A DNA stretch of 64,000 nt from Kluyvera sp040932435 (GTDB lineage Bacteria; Pseudomonadota; Gammaproteobacteria; Enterobacterales; Enterobacteriaceae), in assembly GCF_040932435.1 (NCBI RefSeq), contig NZ_JBFQGA010000002.1, forward strand, positions 124,001 through 188,000, in the 5' to 3' direction. The notes under the pieces are model-generated. The model did not search any database. It had not been told where the DNA came from and worked only from the letters and a program-made list of their open reading frames with translations. Position 1 is the stretch's first letter. The number at the start of each line of letters is the position of its first letter. The position numbers and the translations under genes are program-made. Below, piece by piece: positions 17,036-25,200 of this stretch.

Positions 17036-18030
17036 TGAAAAAACCGGTCGCCCTTATTCTGGCCGTTGCCGTCCTCGTCGCCTTGATAGGCGGTGGAACC
17101 TGGTGGTATCAAAGCCGGCAAAATAATGGACTCACCCTGTACGGCAACGTTGATATTCGTACCGTCAATATGAGCTTCCGCGTCGGCGGACGTCTGCAAT
17201 CTCTGAGCGTGGATGAAGGGGATGCGATTAAGCAGGGCCAGACGCTTGGGCAACTGGACAAGGCTCCGTATGAAAATGCGTTGATGCAGGCCAAGGCCAA
17301 CGTGGCGACCGCACAGGCGCAGTACGACCTGATGATGGCCGGTTACCGGTCGGAAGAGATTGCTCAAGCAGCGGCCGCCGTGAAGCAGGCGCAGGCCGCT
17401 TATGACTATGCGCAAAGTTTCCTGCAACGTCAGCAAGGGCTGTGGAATAGCCGCACCGTTTCCGCCAATGATCTGGCCAACGCGCGCTCATCCCGCGATC
17501 AGGCGTTTGCTACGCTGAAATCGGCACAGGACAAATTAAGCCAGTACCGCGCCGGGAACCGTCCGCAGGAAATTGCCCAAGCGAAAGCCAATTTAGAACA
17601 GGCGCAGGCGCAGCTGGCACAATCGACCCTCGACCTGCATGACACAGTGTTGACCGCGCCGTCCGATGGCACCTTATTAACCCGCGCGGTAGAGCCAGGC
17701 AGCATGCTCACCGCAGGCAGCACGGTACTGACGCTGTCATTGACGCATCCGGTCTGGGTTCGCGCCTATGTTGATGAGAAGAACCTCAATCAGGCGCAGC
17801 CGGGGCGCGAAATTCTGCTGTATACCGATGGCCGGCCAGATAAGCCGTACCACGGTAAAATCGGCTTTGTTTCCCCTACCGCTGAGTTCACCCCTAAAAC
17901 GGTAGAAACGCCGGACCTGCGCACCGACCTCGTTTATCGTCTGCGTATTATCGTCACCGACGCCGACGGCAGCCTGCGTCAGGGGATGCCGGTTACGCTG
18001 AGTTTCAACGACGAGCCACGCCATGAGTGA
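17032..18030 (+). CDS. ybhG: HlyD-family membrane fusion protein YbhG
   Basis: YbhG is the periplasmic adaptor of the YbhGFSR ABC exporter. It has one N-terminal membrane anchor (about residues 4-24), a biotinyl-lipoyl domain (GNVDIRTVNMSFRVGGRLQSLSVDEGDAIKQGQ), a long Ala/Gln-rich coiled-coil hairpin (about 85-205) and a beta-barrel domain. Translation may start at GTG 17032 or ATG 17035, both within an overlap with the cecR stop; AGGAG at 17021-17025 serves either. It overlaps ybhF by eight bases, which indicates a tightly coupled operon. Confidence 0.94.
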   Translation: MMKKPVALILAVAVLVALIGGGTWWYQSRQNNGLTLYGNVDIRTVNMSFRVGGRLQSLSVDEGDAIKQGQTLGQLDKAPYENALMQAKANVATAQAQYDLMMAGYRSEEIAQAAAAVKQAQAAYDYAQSFLQRQQGLWNSRTVSANDLANARSSRDQAFATLKSAQDKLSQYRAGNRPQEIAQAKANLEQAQAQLAQSTLDLHDTVLTAPSDGTLLTRAVEPGSMLTAGSTVLTLSLTHPVWVRAYVDEKNLNQAQPGREILLYTDGRPDKPYHGKIGFVSPTAEFTPKTVETPDLRTDLVYRLRIIVTDADGSLRQGMPVTLSFNDEPRHE

Positions 18031-19762
18031 ACATCAGATCCAGCTACAGGGCTTGGTCAAACAGTTCGCGGGCATGAACAAACCGGCGGTAGCTCGGCTG
18101 GATTGCACCATTCAATCGGGCTACGTTACCGGTCTTGTGGGGCCTGACGGCGCGGGAAAAACCACGCTGATGCGCATGCTGGCGGGGTTACTCAAACCCG
18201 ACGAGGGCAGCGCATTAGTCCTCGGGTTAGATCCCATTCATGACGATAGCGCCCTGCACGCGGTGCTCGGCTATATGCCGCAGAAATTCGGTCTGTATGA
18301 AGACCTGACGGTGATGGAGAACCTCAATCTCTACGCCGATCTACGCAGCGTCACCGGTGAAATTCGAGAGAAAACGTTCGCCCGGTTACTCGAATTTACC
18401 TCGCTAGGCCCGTTTACCTCGCGGTTGGCAGGCAAGCTGTCCGGCGGCATGAAGCAAAAACTCGGCTTGGCCTGTACGTTAGTCGGCGAGCCGAAAGTGC
18501 TGCTGCTTGATGAGCCCGGCGTCGGCGTCGACCCAATTTCACGACGCGAGCTCTGGCTGATGGTGCACGAACTGGCGGGCGACGGGATGCTGATCCTCTG
18601 GAGCACCTCCTACCTCGATGAAGCTGAACAGTGCCAAGACGTACTGCTGATGAATGAAGGCGAGCTGCTTTATCAGGGCGAGCCTACCGCCCTCACCCGC
18701 ACCATGGCTGGACGCAGTTTTCTGATGCACAGCCCGACGGAGAATAACCGCAAACTGCTGCAGCGCGCATTGAAACAAGACATCGTTAGCGACGGCATGA
18801 TTCAGGGGCGCTCGGTGCGGACGATCCTCAAAAAATCAGCCACCGCTGACGATCTGAGACGATCGCCGGGCATGCCTGAGCTAGAAATTGAAGAAACAGC
18901 ACCGCGCTTTGAAGATGCGTTTATCGACCTGCTTGGCGGTGCCGGCACCTCGGAATCTCCGCTGGGTGCGATTCTGCATACCGTGGAAGGTACGCCTGAC
19001 GAAACGGTGATTGAAGCCAAACAGCTCACAAAAAAATTTGGTGATTTCGCCGCCACCGACCACGTTAATTTCGCCGTCAAGCGCGGGGAAATTTTCGGTC
19101 TGCTGGGGCCAAACGGCGCCGGGAAGTCCACCACGTTTAAAATGATGTGCGGCCTGCTGGTACCGACTTCCGGTAATGCGCTGGTGCTGAATATGGATCT
19201 CAAAACCGGCTCCGGTAAGGCCCGTCAGCACTTAGGCTATATGGCGCAAAAGTTCTCCCTCTACGGCAATCTGACCGTTGAGCAAAACCTGCGCTTTTTC
19301 TCCGGGGTGTACGGCCTGCGTGGTCGCGCTCAGAACGAGAAGATCAGCCGCATGAGTGAAGCCTTTGGCCTTGATGCCATCGCTCGCCATACCACCGATG
19401 CGCTGCCTCTCGGCTTTAAGCAGCGTCTGGCGCTGGCCTGCTCGCTGATGCATGAACCGGACATTTTGTTTCTTGATGAGCCAACCTCGGGTGTTGATCC
19501 GATCACCCGCCGTGAGTTCTGGCTGCATATCAACAGTATGGTTGAGAAAGGTGTCACCGTGATGGTGACGACTCACTTTATGGATGAAGCAGAATACTGC
19601 GATCGCATTGGGCTGGTTTATCGCGGCAAGCTGATTGCCAGCGGTACGCCTGACGACTTAAAAGCGCAGGCGGCCGATGAGCAGCAGCCCGACCCAACCA
19701 TGGAACAGGCGTTTATCACCCTCATTAATGATTGGGATAAGGAGCATGCCGATGAGCGTTAA
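18023..19762 (+). CDS. ybhF: ABC exporter ATPase YbhF (two nucleotide-binding domains)
   Basis: YbhF is a fused double ATPase of 579 residues that powers the YbhSR permease; in E. coli the complex is linked to tetracycline and other drug efflux and to Na+/Li+ extrusion. The first domain has Walker A GPDGAGKTT near 37-45, signature LSGGMKQKLGLA and Walker B LLLDEPGVGVD. The second has GPNGAGKST near 360 and LFLDEPTSGVD; its signature region is degenerate (LPLGFKQRLALA). The start overlaps ybhG and the end overlaps ybhS. Confidence 0.95.
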   Translation: MSEHQIQLQGLVKQFAGMNKPAVARLDCTIQSGYVTGLVGPDGAGKTTLMRMLAGLLKPDEGSALVLGLDPIHDDSALHAVLGYMPQKFGLYEDLTVMENLNLYADLRSVTGEIREKTFARLLEFTSLGPFTSRLAGKLSGGMKQKLGLACTLVGEPKVLLLDEPGVGVDPISRRELWLMVHELAGDGMLILWSTSYLDEAEQCQDVLLMNEGELLYQGEPTALTRTMAGRSFLMHSPTENNRKLLQRALKQDIVSDGMIQGRSVRTILKKSATADDLRRSPGMPELEIEETAPRFEDAFIDLLGGAGTSESPLGAILHTVEGTPDETVIEAKQLTKKFGDFAATDHVNFAVKRGEIFGLLGPNGAGKSTTFKMMCGLLVPTSGNALVLNMDLKTGSGKARQHLGYMAQKFSLYGNLTVEQNLRFFSGVYGLRGRAQNEKISRMSEAFGLDAIARHTTDALPLGFKQRLALACSLMHEPDILFLDEPTSGVDPITRREFWLHINSMVEKGVTVMVTTHFMDEAEYCDRIGLVYRGKLIASGTPDDLKAQAADEQQPDPTMEQAFITLINDWDKEHADER

Positions 19763-20885
19763 AGGCTTGTCCTGGCGGCGCGTCCGGGCGCTGTGCGTGA
19801 AAGAGACGCGGCAGATTATCCGCGATCCCAGTAGTTGGTTGATTGCCGTGGTGATCCCGCTGTTGCTGCTTTTTATCTTTGGCTACGGCATTAACCTCGA
19901 CTCCAGCAAGCTGCGGGTCGGCGTGCTCTTGGAGCAGCAGAGTAAAGAGGCGCTGGACTTTACCCATACGCTCACCGGTTCACCCTACATTGATGCCACC
20001 ATCAGCGATAATCGGGGCCAGTTGGTCGAGATGATGCAGGCCGGACGCATTCGCGGGCTGGTCGTGGTTCCTGTAGATTTCGATAAGAAGATGACGCGAG
20101 TCGGTGACGATGCGCCAATCCAAGTGATCACCGATGGCAGCGAACCTAACACCGCTAATTTTGTGCAGGGCTACGTCGAGGGGATCTGGCAAATCTGGCA
20201 AAAACAGCGCGCCGAGGACCGTGGTCAGAACTTCGAGCCGCTTATCGATGTGCAGACTCGCTACTGGTTTAACCCGGCGGCCATCAGCCAGCACTTTATT
20301 ATTCCCGGCGCGATAACCATCATCATGACGGTCATCGGGGCGATATTGACCTCACTGGTCATCGCCCGCGAGTGGGAGCGCGGCACCATGGAGGCGCTGC
20401 TCTCCACCGAAGTGACCCGCGTGGAATTACTGCTGTGCAAACTTATCCCTTATTACTTCCTCGGCATGCTGGCCATGCTGCTATGCATGCTGGTGTCGGT
20501 GTTTATTCTCGGCGTGCCGTATCGCGGTTCGCTGGTGATTCTGTTTTTCATCACCAGCCTGTTTTTACTCAGTACGCTGGGGATGGGGCTGCTGATTTCC
20601 ACCATTACCCGCAACCAGTTTAACGCCGCCCAGGTTGCCTTGAACGCCGCGTTTCTGCCATCAATTATGCTGTCCGGGTTTATTTTCCAGATAGACAGCA
20701 TGCCCGCTGCGATTCGCGTGGTGACCTATATCATTCCGGCGCGTTATTTCGTCAGCACTCTTCAAAGCCTGTTTCTGGCGGGTAATATTCCGGTGGTGCT
20801 GATTGTGAATACGCTATTTTTGATCGCTTCGGCGGTGATGTTTATTGGCCTGACGTGGATGAAAACCAAACGTCGGTTGGATTAA
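19752..20885 (+). CDS. ybhS: ABC-2 type exporter permease YbhS
   Basis: YbhS is one of two ABC-2 permease subunits of the YbhFSR exporter. The 377-residue product has an N-terminal membrane helix (WLIAVVIPLLLLFIFGYGI), a large periplasmic domain (about 55-175) and five further helices toward the C-terminus. The start at 19752 (MSVKGLSWRRVRALCVKETRQ) lies in the last codons of ybhF, with GGAG seven bases upstream; earlier ATGs are deeper inside ybhF. Confidence 0.94.
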   Translation: MSVKGLSWRRVRALCVKETRQIIRDPSSWLIAVVIPLLLLFIFGYGINLDSSKLRVGVLLEQQSKEALDFTHTLTGSPYIDATISDNRGQLVEMMQAGRIRGLVVVPVDFDKKMTRVGDDAPIQVITDGSEPNTANFVQGYVEGIWQIWQKQRAEDRGQNFEPLIDVQTRYWFNPAAISQHFIIPGAITIIMTVIGAILTSLVIAREWERGTMEALLSTEVTRVELLLCKLIPYYFLGMLAMLLCMLVSVFILGVPYRGSLVILFFITSLFLLSTLGMGLLISTITRNQFNAAQVALNAAFLPSIMLSGFIFQIDSMPAAIRVVTYIIPARYFVSTLQSLFLAGNIPVVLIVNTLFLIASAVMFIGLTWMKTKRRLD

Positions 20886-20903
20886 CTCTGGCGCGCGTAT
20901 TTT

Positions 20904-20970
20904 GCCCGGTGGCGCTGTGCTTACCGGGCCTACGAGCCCTGTAGGTCGGGTAAGCGCAGCGCCACCCGAC
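20904..20970. repeat. REP pair between ybhS and ybhR
   Basis: GCCCGGTGGCGC...TTACCGGGCCTAC (20904-20933) and its inverted partner GTAGGTCGGGTAAGC...GCCACCCGAC (20941-20970) fill most of the 99-base gap inside the ybh operon. Confidence 0.85.
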
Positions 20971-20984
20971 ATGAGGACGGCACA

Positions 20985-22091
20985 ATGTTTTATCGTTTAT
21001 GGACGCTTATCCGCAAAGAACTACAGTCGCTGCTCCGCGAGCCGCAGACCCGCGCCATTTTGATAGCGCCGGTGCTCATTCAGGTGCTGCTGTTCCCGTT
21101 TGCCGCCACGCTGGAAGTCACCAACGCCACCATCGCCGTTTATAACGAAGACAACGGCAAGCACGCCGTTGAGCTGACCCAGCGCTTTGCCCGCGCCAAA
21201 GCCTTTACCCACGTGCTGCTACTGAAGAGCCCGCAGGAGATCCAGCCGACCATCGACACGCAAAAAGCGCTACTGCTGGTACGTTTCCCGGCCGATTTCT
21301 CGCGTAATCTCGATACGTTCCAGACCGCGCCAATGCAGCTATTGCTCGACGGACGCAACTCTAACAGCGCACAGATTGCCGCTAACTATCTACAGCAGAT
21401 CGTCAAAAATTATCAACAGGAGCTGATGGAAGGCAAAACGAAACCGAACAACAGCGAGCTGGTGGTGCGCAACTGGTACAACCCGAATCTTGACTACAAA
21501 TGGTTCGTGGTGCCGTCGCTAATCGCCATGATAACCACCATCGGTGTGATGATCGTGACCTCGCTGTCGGTTGCCCGTGAACGCGAGCAGGGCACGCTCG
21601 ATCAGTTGCTGGTGTCGCCACTCGCCACTTGGCAAATCTTCGTCGGCAAAGCGATTCCGGCGCTGATTGTCGCCACCGTACAAGCCTCCATCGTGCTGGG
21701 CGTAGGCATCTGGGCGTATCAGATTCCCTTTGCAGGATCGCTAGCGCTGTTTTACTTCACCATGGTGATATACGGTCTGTCATTGGTAGGATTTGGGCTG
21801 CTTATCTCGTCGCTGTGTTCTACGCAACAACAGGCGTTTATTGGCGTGTTTGTCTTTATGATGCCGGCGATTTTGCTGTCGGGATATGTGTCACCGGTCG
21901 AGAACATGCCGGTATGGTTACAGCATCTGACGTGGATAAACCCTATCCGCCACTTCACGGATATCACCAAGCAGATCTATTTGAAGGATGCGAGTTTGTC
22001 GATTATCTGGGGGAGTTTGTGGCCGCTACTGTTTATAGCGGCCACGACGGGATCAGTGGCGTACGCGATGTTTCGCCGCAAGATCGCTTGA
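20985..22091 (+). CDS. ybhR: ABC-2 type exporter permease YbhR
   Basis: YbhR is the second permease of the YbhFSR exporter. The 368-residue product has the same plan as YbhS: a helix near 22-42, a periplasmic domain, then helices from about 175, including the ABC-2 signature region SVAREREQGTLDQLLVSPL. GAGGA lies about eight bases before the ATG. Its last 39 bases overlap the 3' end of convergent ybhQ. It is separated from ybhS by a REP pair, unlike the overlapped junctions upstream. Confidence 0.94.
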   Translation: MFYRLWTLIRKELQSLLREPQTRAILIAPVLIQVLLFPFAATLEVTNATIAVYNEDNGKHAVELTQRFARAKAFTHVLLLKSPQEIQPTIDTQKALLLVRFPADFSRNLDTFQTAPMQLLLDGRNSNSAQIAANYLQQIVKNYQQELMEGKTKPNNSELVVRNWYNPNLDYKWFVVPSLIAMITTIGVMIVTSLSVAREREQGTLDQLLVSPLATWQIFVGKAIPALIVATVQASIVLGVGIWAYQIPFAGSLALFYFTMVIYGLSLVGFGLLISSLCSTQQQAFIGVFVFMMPAILLSGYVSPVENMPVWLQHLTWINPIRHFTDITKQIYLKDASLSIIWGSLWPLLFIAATTGSVAYAMFRRKIA

Positions 22092-22463
22092 GGATTTATC
22101 TTTTACTAACAGCGAGAATACGGCTGGCCCCGCAAGGATAGCCAGCCCAGCCAGCGCCAATAGATAATTGTTGTGCAGTACGCGTGACAGTAACCACAGC
22201 GCAATCATCGCTGCGCCAAAATACCAGGTGGTGGTCAGTTCTTCGAACACATCGGCGGCATCTCGCCAGCGTTTATCGTGGTGACGCTGCAGCGCCAACA
22301 TCAGTATGACACTTACCGCATACAGCACGCACAGGCCTAATCCAACGCGCACTAACGCGCCGCTCATCCAGCCCATAACCAACACGGCGACGACCAGTAA
22401 ATGCAACATAATCTGCCAGCAACCTAGCCCGGTTGCGACACGAATTCGTTGTTGCCACTTCAT
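22053..22463 (-). CDS. ybhQ: Inner-membrane protein YbhQ
   Basis: YbhQ is a small inner-membrane protein of unknown function. The 136-residue product matches E. coli YbhQ (MKWQQRIRVATGLGCWQIMLHLLVVAVLVMGWMSG) and has about four hydrophobic segments, with a basic C-terminal tail. The gene converges on ybhR and their coding 3' ends overlap by 39 bases. Upstream K-12 neighbours ybhP, clsB, ybhN and ybhM are absent; ybhL follows directly. Confidence 0.9.
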   Translation of the reverse strand: MKWQQRIRVATGLGCWQIMLHLLVVAVLVMGWMSGALVRVGLGLCVLYAVSVILMLALQRHHDKRWRDAADVFEELTTTWYFGAAMIALWLLSRVLHNNYLLALAGLAILAGPAVFSLLVKDKSSSDLAAKHRVRH

Positions 22464-22632
22464 GGCTTCTCTCCTGAAGAATTTTATCTGCTTATTCAGA
22501 GTACCCGAGTCTACGGAAAATTCCGTAAAAGTGCTCCTTTTTGTGACAGCAGTGTCACATTTTCATGACCGCCCGGGGAAATAGCGATTAAACATTGACC
22601 GGTTGAAGGCGAAATATGAAGGGATGCATCGG

Positions 22633-22713
22633 GTAGGCCTAATAAGCAAAGCGCCATCAGGCACTGCGTGACTCTCACGCCGGGTGACGGCGTAAATGTC
22701 TTATCCGGCCTAC
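22633..22713. repeat. REP pair between ybhQ and ybhL
   Basis: GTAGGCCTAATAAGC...CATCAGGC (22633-22662) faces GCCGGGTGACGGCG...TTATCCGGCCTAC (22679-22713), just downstream of ybhL. Confidence 0.8.
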
Positions 22714-22738
22714 CCGCAGGCGGGCCGGGGAGGATAAC

Positions 22739-23443
22739 TTAGCGGCGGTTGCCAAATATCCGCAGCAACATCAAGAACAAGTTGATGAAGTCGAGATACA
22801 GGGTCAGTGCGCCGAGGATGGCATATTTACGTAGGTTCGATGAATCACGCACGTCAATCTGCTCGCCGATGTTTTTCAGTTTCTGGGTGTCGTAAGCGGT
22901 AAGCCCAACAAACACAATGACGCCGATATAGGTAATGGCCCACATCAATGCATCACTTTTCAGCCAGAAGTTCACTAGAGATGCCAGCACAATGCCAATC
23001 AGCGCCATAAACAGCATGTTACCAAAGCCGCTGAGATCGCGTTTAGTGATATAGCCATACAGGCTCATAATGCCGAACATCCCGCCGGTCACCACAAAGG
23101 TACTGGCGATAGACGAGTAGGTATAGACGATAAAAATGCTGGAAAGCGTGAGTCCGGTAAGCGCTGAATAGAGCATAAACAGCGTGGTTGCCATACCAGC
23201 GCTCAGACGCTGTACCATCCCAGAAAGCACAAATACCAACGCCAACTGGGCAATAATCAGCCCAAAGAAGGTGATTTTACTGGAAAAGACAAACATCATT
23301 ACTGCTGGCGTATTCGCCGCGTACCACGCGATAAACGCGGTCAGCAGCAACCCACAGGTCATCCAGCCATAAACCTGCGCCATATAGGTTTGCAGACCAC
23401 TGCGCGCCTGGACAATAGAATCGGACCGAGGGAATCGTTCCAT
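22739..23443 (-). CDS. ybhL: Bax inhibitor-1 family membrane protein YbhL
   Basis: YbhL belongs to the BI-1/TMBIM (UPF0005) family; bacterial relatives conduct Ca2+, but the role of YbhL is not settled. The 234-residue product has seven hydrophobic segments and the family-typical stretches FMALIGIVLASLVNFWLKS, VGLTAYDTQKLKNIGEQ and ILGALTLYLDFINLFLMLLRI. The two aspartates that form the pH-sensing pair in homologues are represented by the AYD and YLD positions. GGAGAATGTC precedes the ATG. Confidence 0.93.
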   Translation of the reverse strand: MERFPRSDSIVQARSGLQTYMAQVYGWMTCGLLLTAFIAWYAANTPAVMMFVFSSKITFFGLIIAQLALVFVLSGMVQRLSAGMATTLFMLYSALTGLTLSSIFIVYTYSSIASTFVVTGGMFGIMSLYGYITKRDLSGFGNMLFMALIGIVLASLVNFWLKSDALMWAITYIGVIVFVGLTAYDTQKLKNIGEQIDVRDSSNLRKYAILGALTLYLDFINLFLMLLRIFGNRR

Positions 23444-23484
23444 GACATTCTCCTAAATCAATATGAACCTAAGATAAGTGTACT

Positions 23485-23937
23485 CTACCAGCGCTCGGCT
23501 GCCTGTTTATCGCTGTCGCGCGCTTCCACCCAACGTTCCCCTTCCGGGGTCGCCTCGCGCTTCCAAAACGGCGCGCGGGTCTTTAGATAGTCCATGATAA
23601 ATTCGCCCGCGTCAAAAGCGCTGCTGCGATGCGCGCTGGTCACACCGACAAACACAATCTCTTCGCCCGGCCACAATTCGCCAATGCGATGGATCACCGT
23701 GACGCGCCCCAGCGGCCAGCGTTCACGGGCAGCGTCAACGATCTCCGCCAGCGCTTTTTCGGTCATTCCCGGATAATGCTCAAGGCTCAGGGCCTTAACG
23801 CTGTCACCGAGGTTGTGGTTGCGCACTTTGCCGGTGAAGGTCACCACCGCGCCGTCTTCATCACGCGCAGCAAGCCAAGGATATTCGTCGCCAACGCAAA
23901 ACGGCTCGTGGCCTACGCGAATACGGGTTTCGCTCAT
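23485..23937 (-). CDS. moaE: Molybdopterin synthase catalytic subunit MoaE
   Basis: MoaE dimers with MoaD convert cyclic pyranopterin monophosphate to molybdopterin by inserting two sulphurs. The 150-residue product has the core stretches LSLEHYPGMTEKALAEIV, VIHRIGELWPGEEIVFVGVTSAHR and EFIMDYLKTRAPFWKRE, which contains the active-site lysines. It starts one base after the moaD stop and is last in moaABCDE. Confidence 0.96.
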   Translation of the reverse strand: MSETRIRVGHEPFCVGDEYPWLAARDEDGAVVTFTGKVRNHNLGDSVKALSLEHYPGMTEKALAEIVDAARERWPLGRVTVIHRIGELWPGEEIVFVGVTSAHRSSAFDAGEFIMDYLKTRAPFWKREATPEGERWVEARDSDKQAAERW

Positions 23938-23938
23938 C

Positions 23939-24184
23939 TCAACCTCCCGTCACTGGTGGGAAAAAGGCCACTTCATCGCCGTCAACAACCGGATGGTCAA
24001 AGCTCACCAGCGTCTGATTGACCGCCGCCAGCAGCTTGCCCTCTTCCAGCGCCAGCGCCCAACGCCCTTCTTGCGCCACCAAATGCTGGCGTACGGCTTC
24101 AACCGTCGAAAACTCAGGCGTCAACGTCAGTGAGTCGGCGCCGACCAGCTCGCGAACCTGAGCAAAAAACAGCACATTAATCAT
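23939..24184 (-). CDS. moaD: Molybdopterin synthase sulphur carrier MoaD
   Basis: MoaD is the ubiquitin-like sulphur carrier of molybdopterin synthase; its C-terminal Gly-Gly is thiocarboxylated. The 81-residue product ends FFPPVTGG. The start at 24184 (MINVLFFAQVRELVG) gives the E. coli length and overlaps the moaC stop by eight bases; a start at 24247 would lie well inside moaC. Confidence 0.96.
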   Translation of the reverse strand: MINVLFFAQVRELVGADSLTLTPEFSTVEAVRQHLVAQEGRWALALEEGKLLAAVNQTLVSFDHPVVDGDEVAFFPPVTGG

Positions 24185-24662
24185 TAGCGTCCGCCTTAAA
24201 ATCACCGGATTTTCCGCCGCTTTTCGCCAGTAAGCGAACCGGGCCAATCACCATGTCTTTTTGTACCGCTTTACACATGTCATAGATCGTCAGCGCGGCG
24301 ACCGATGCAGCGGTGAGCGCTTCCATCTCCACGCCGGTTTTCCCGGTTAAACGACACAGCGATTCAATGCGTACACGATTATGCTCCGGCTGGGCCTGCA
24401 GGTTGACTTCCACCTTGCTGAGCATCAATGGATGACACAGGGGGATCAGATCCCAAGTCCGCTTTGCCGCCTGAATACCGGCAATACGAGCAGTGGCAAA
24501 CACATCGCCCTTATGGTGGCTGCCTTCGATAATCATCGACAGCGTTTCCGGCATCATGGTTACGAACGCTTCTGCGCGCGCTTCGCGAACGGTTTCCACC
24601 TTGGCGGAGACATCCACCATATGGGCTTCACCCGCCGCGTTAATATGGGTCAGTTGCGACAT
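24177..24662 (-). CDS. moaC: Cyclic pyranopterin monophosphate synthase MoaC
   Basis: MoaC, acting with MoaA, forms cyclic pyranopterin monophosphate from the GTP-derived cyclic intermediate. The 161-residue product carries KRTWDLIPLCHPLMLSKVEV, GVEMEALTAASVAALTIYDMCKA and the catalytic lysine in the DMVIGPVRLLAKSGGKSG region. It lies three bases after moaB and overlaps moaD. Confidence 0.97.
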   Translation of the reverse strand: MSQLTHINAAGEAHMVDVSAKVETVREARAEAFVTMMPETLSMIIEGSHHKGDVFATARIAGIQAAKRTWDLIPLCHPLMLSKVEVNLQAQPEHNRVRIESLCRLTGKTGVEMEALTAASVAALTIYDMCKAVQKDMVIGPVRLLAKSGGKSGDFKADAND

Positions 24663-24665
24663 GGA

Positions 24666-25178
24666 TTATTTCTTCAGATGAGGATGGAAGTTACACGGAC
24701 GCGTACGGGCATCGAGCTGTGCGGCGATGATGTTATCCCACGCGGTGCGACAAGCTTTAGTGGAGCCCGGCATGGCAAAAATCAGCGTACGGTTAGCCAT
24801 TCCCGCTACGGCGCGCGATTGCAACGTGGCGGTGCCAATTTCTTCAAAAGAGAGCATCCGGAACACTTCGCCGAAGCCTTCGATTTCCCGGTCAAACAGC
24901 GGCAGCAAGGCTTCAGGTGCCTGATCGCCGTCGGTCAGACCGGTGCCACCGGTGATAAGCACCACTTGCACGTCGTCGCGGGCAATCCAAGCGGACACCT
25001 GGGCGCGGATTTGATAGCGGTTCTCTTTGACGATAGCTTTGTCGACGACATGATGTCCGGCTTCCAAAGCGGAATCACGCAGGAAATGGCCGGAGGTGTC
25101 ATCCTCTTCGCCACGACGGTTAGAAATGGTAAGAATAGCAACCCGTGTCGGGATAAATTCAGCGCTCACCTGACTCAT
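24666..25178 (-). CDS. moaB: Molybdenum cofactor protein MoaB
   Basis: MoaB has the MogA/MoeA molybdopterin-binding fold; in E. coli, MogA does the adenylylation and the need for MoaB is unclear. The 170-residue product has ITGGTGLTDGDQAPEALLPLFDREIEGFGEVFRMLSFEEIG and a C-terminal basic tail ending FHPHLKK. AAGGAGC precedes the start, 22 bases after moaA. Confidence 0.96.
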   Translation of the reverse strand: MSQVSAEFIPTRVAILTISNRRGEEDDTSGHFLRDSALEAGHHVVDKAIVKENRYQIRAQVSAWIARDDVQVVLITGGTGLTDGDQAPEALLPLFDREIEGFGEVFRMLSFEEIGTATLQSRAVAGMANRTLIFAMPGSTKACRTAWDNIIAAQLDARTRPCNFHPHLKK

Positions 25179-25200
25179 TTAATAGCTCCTTGATGACGAA

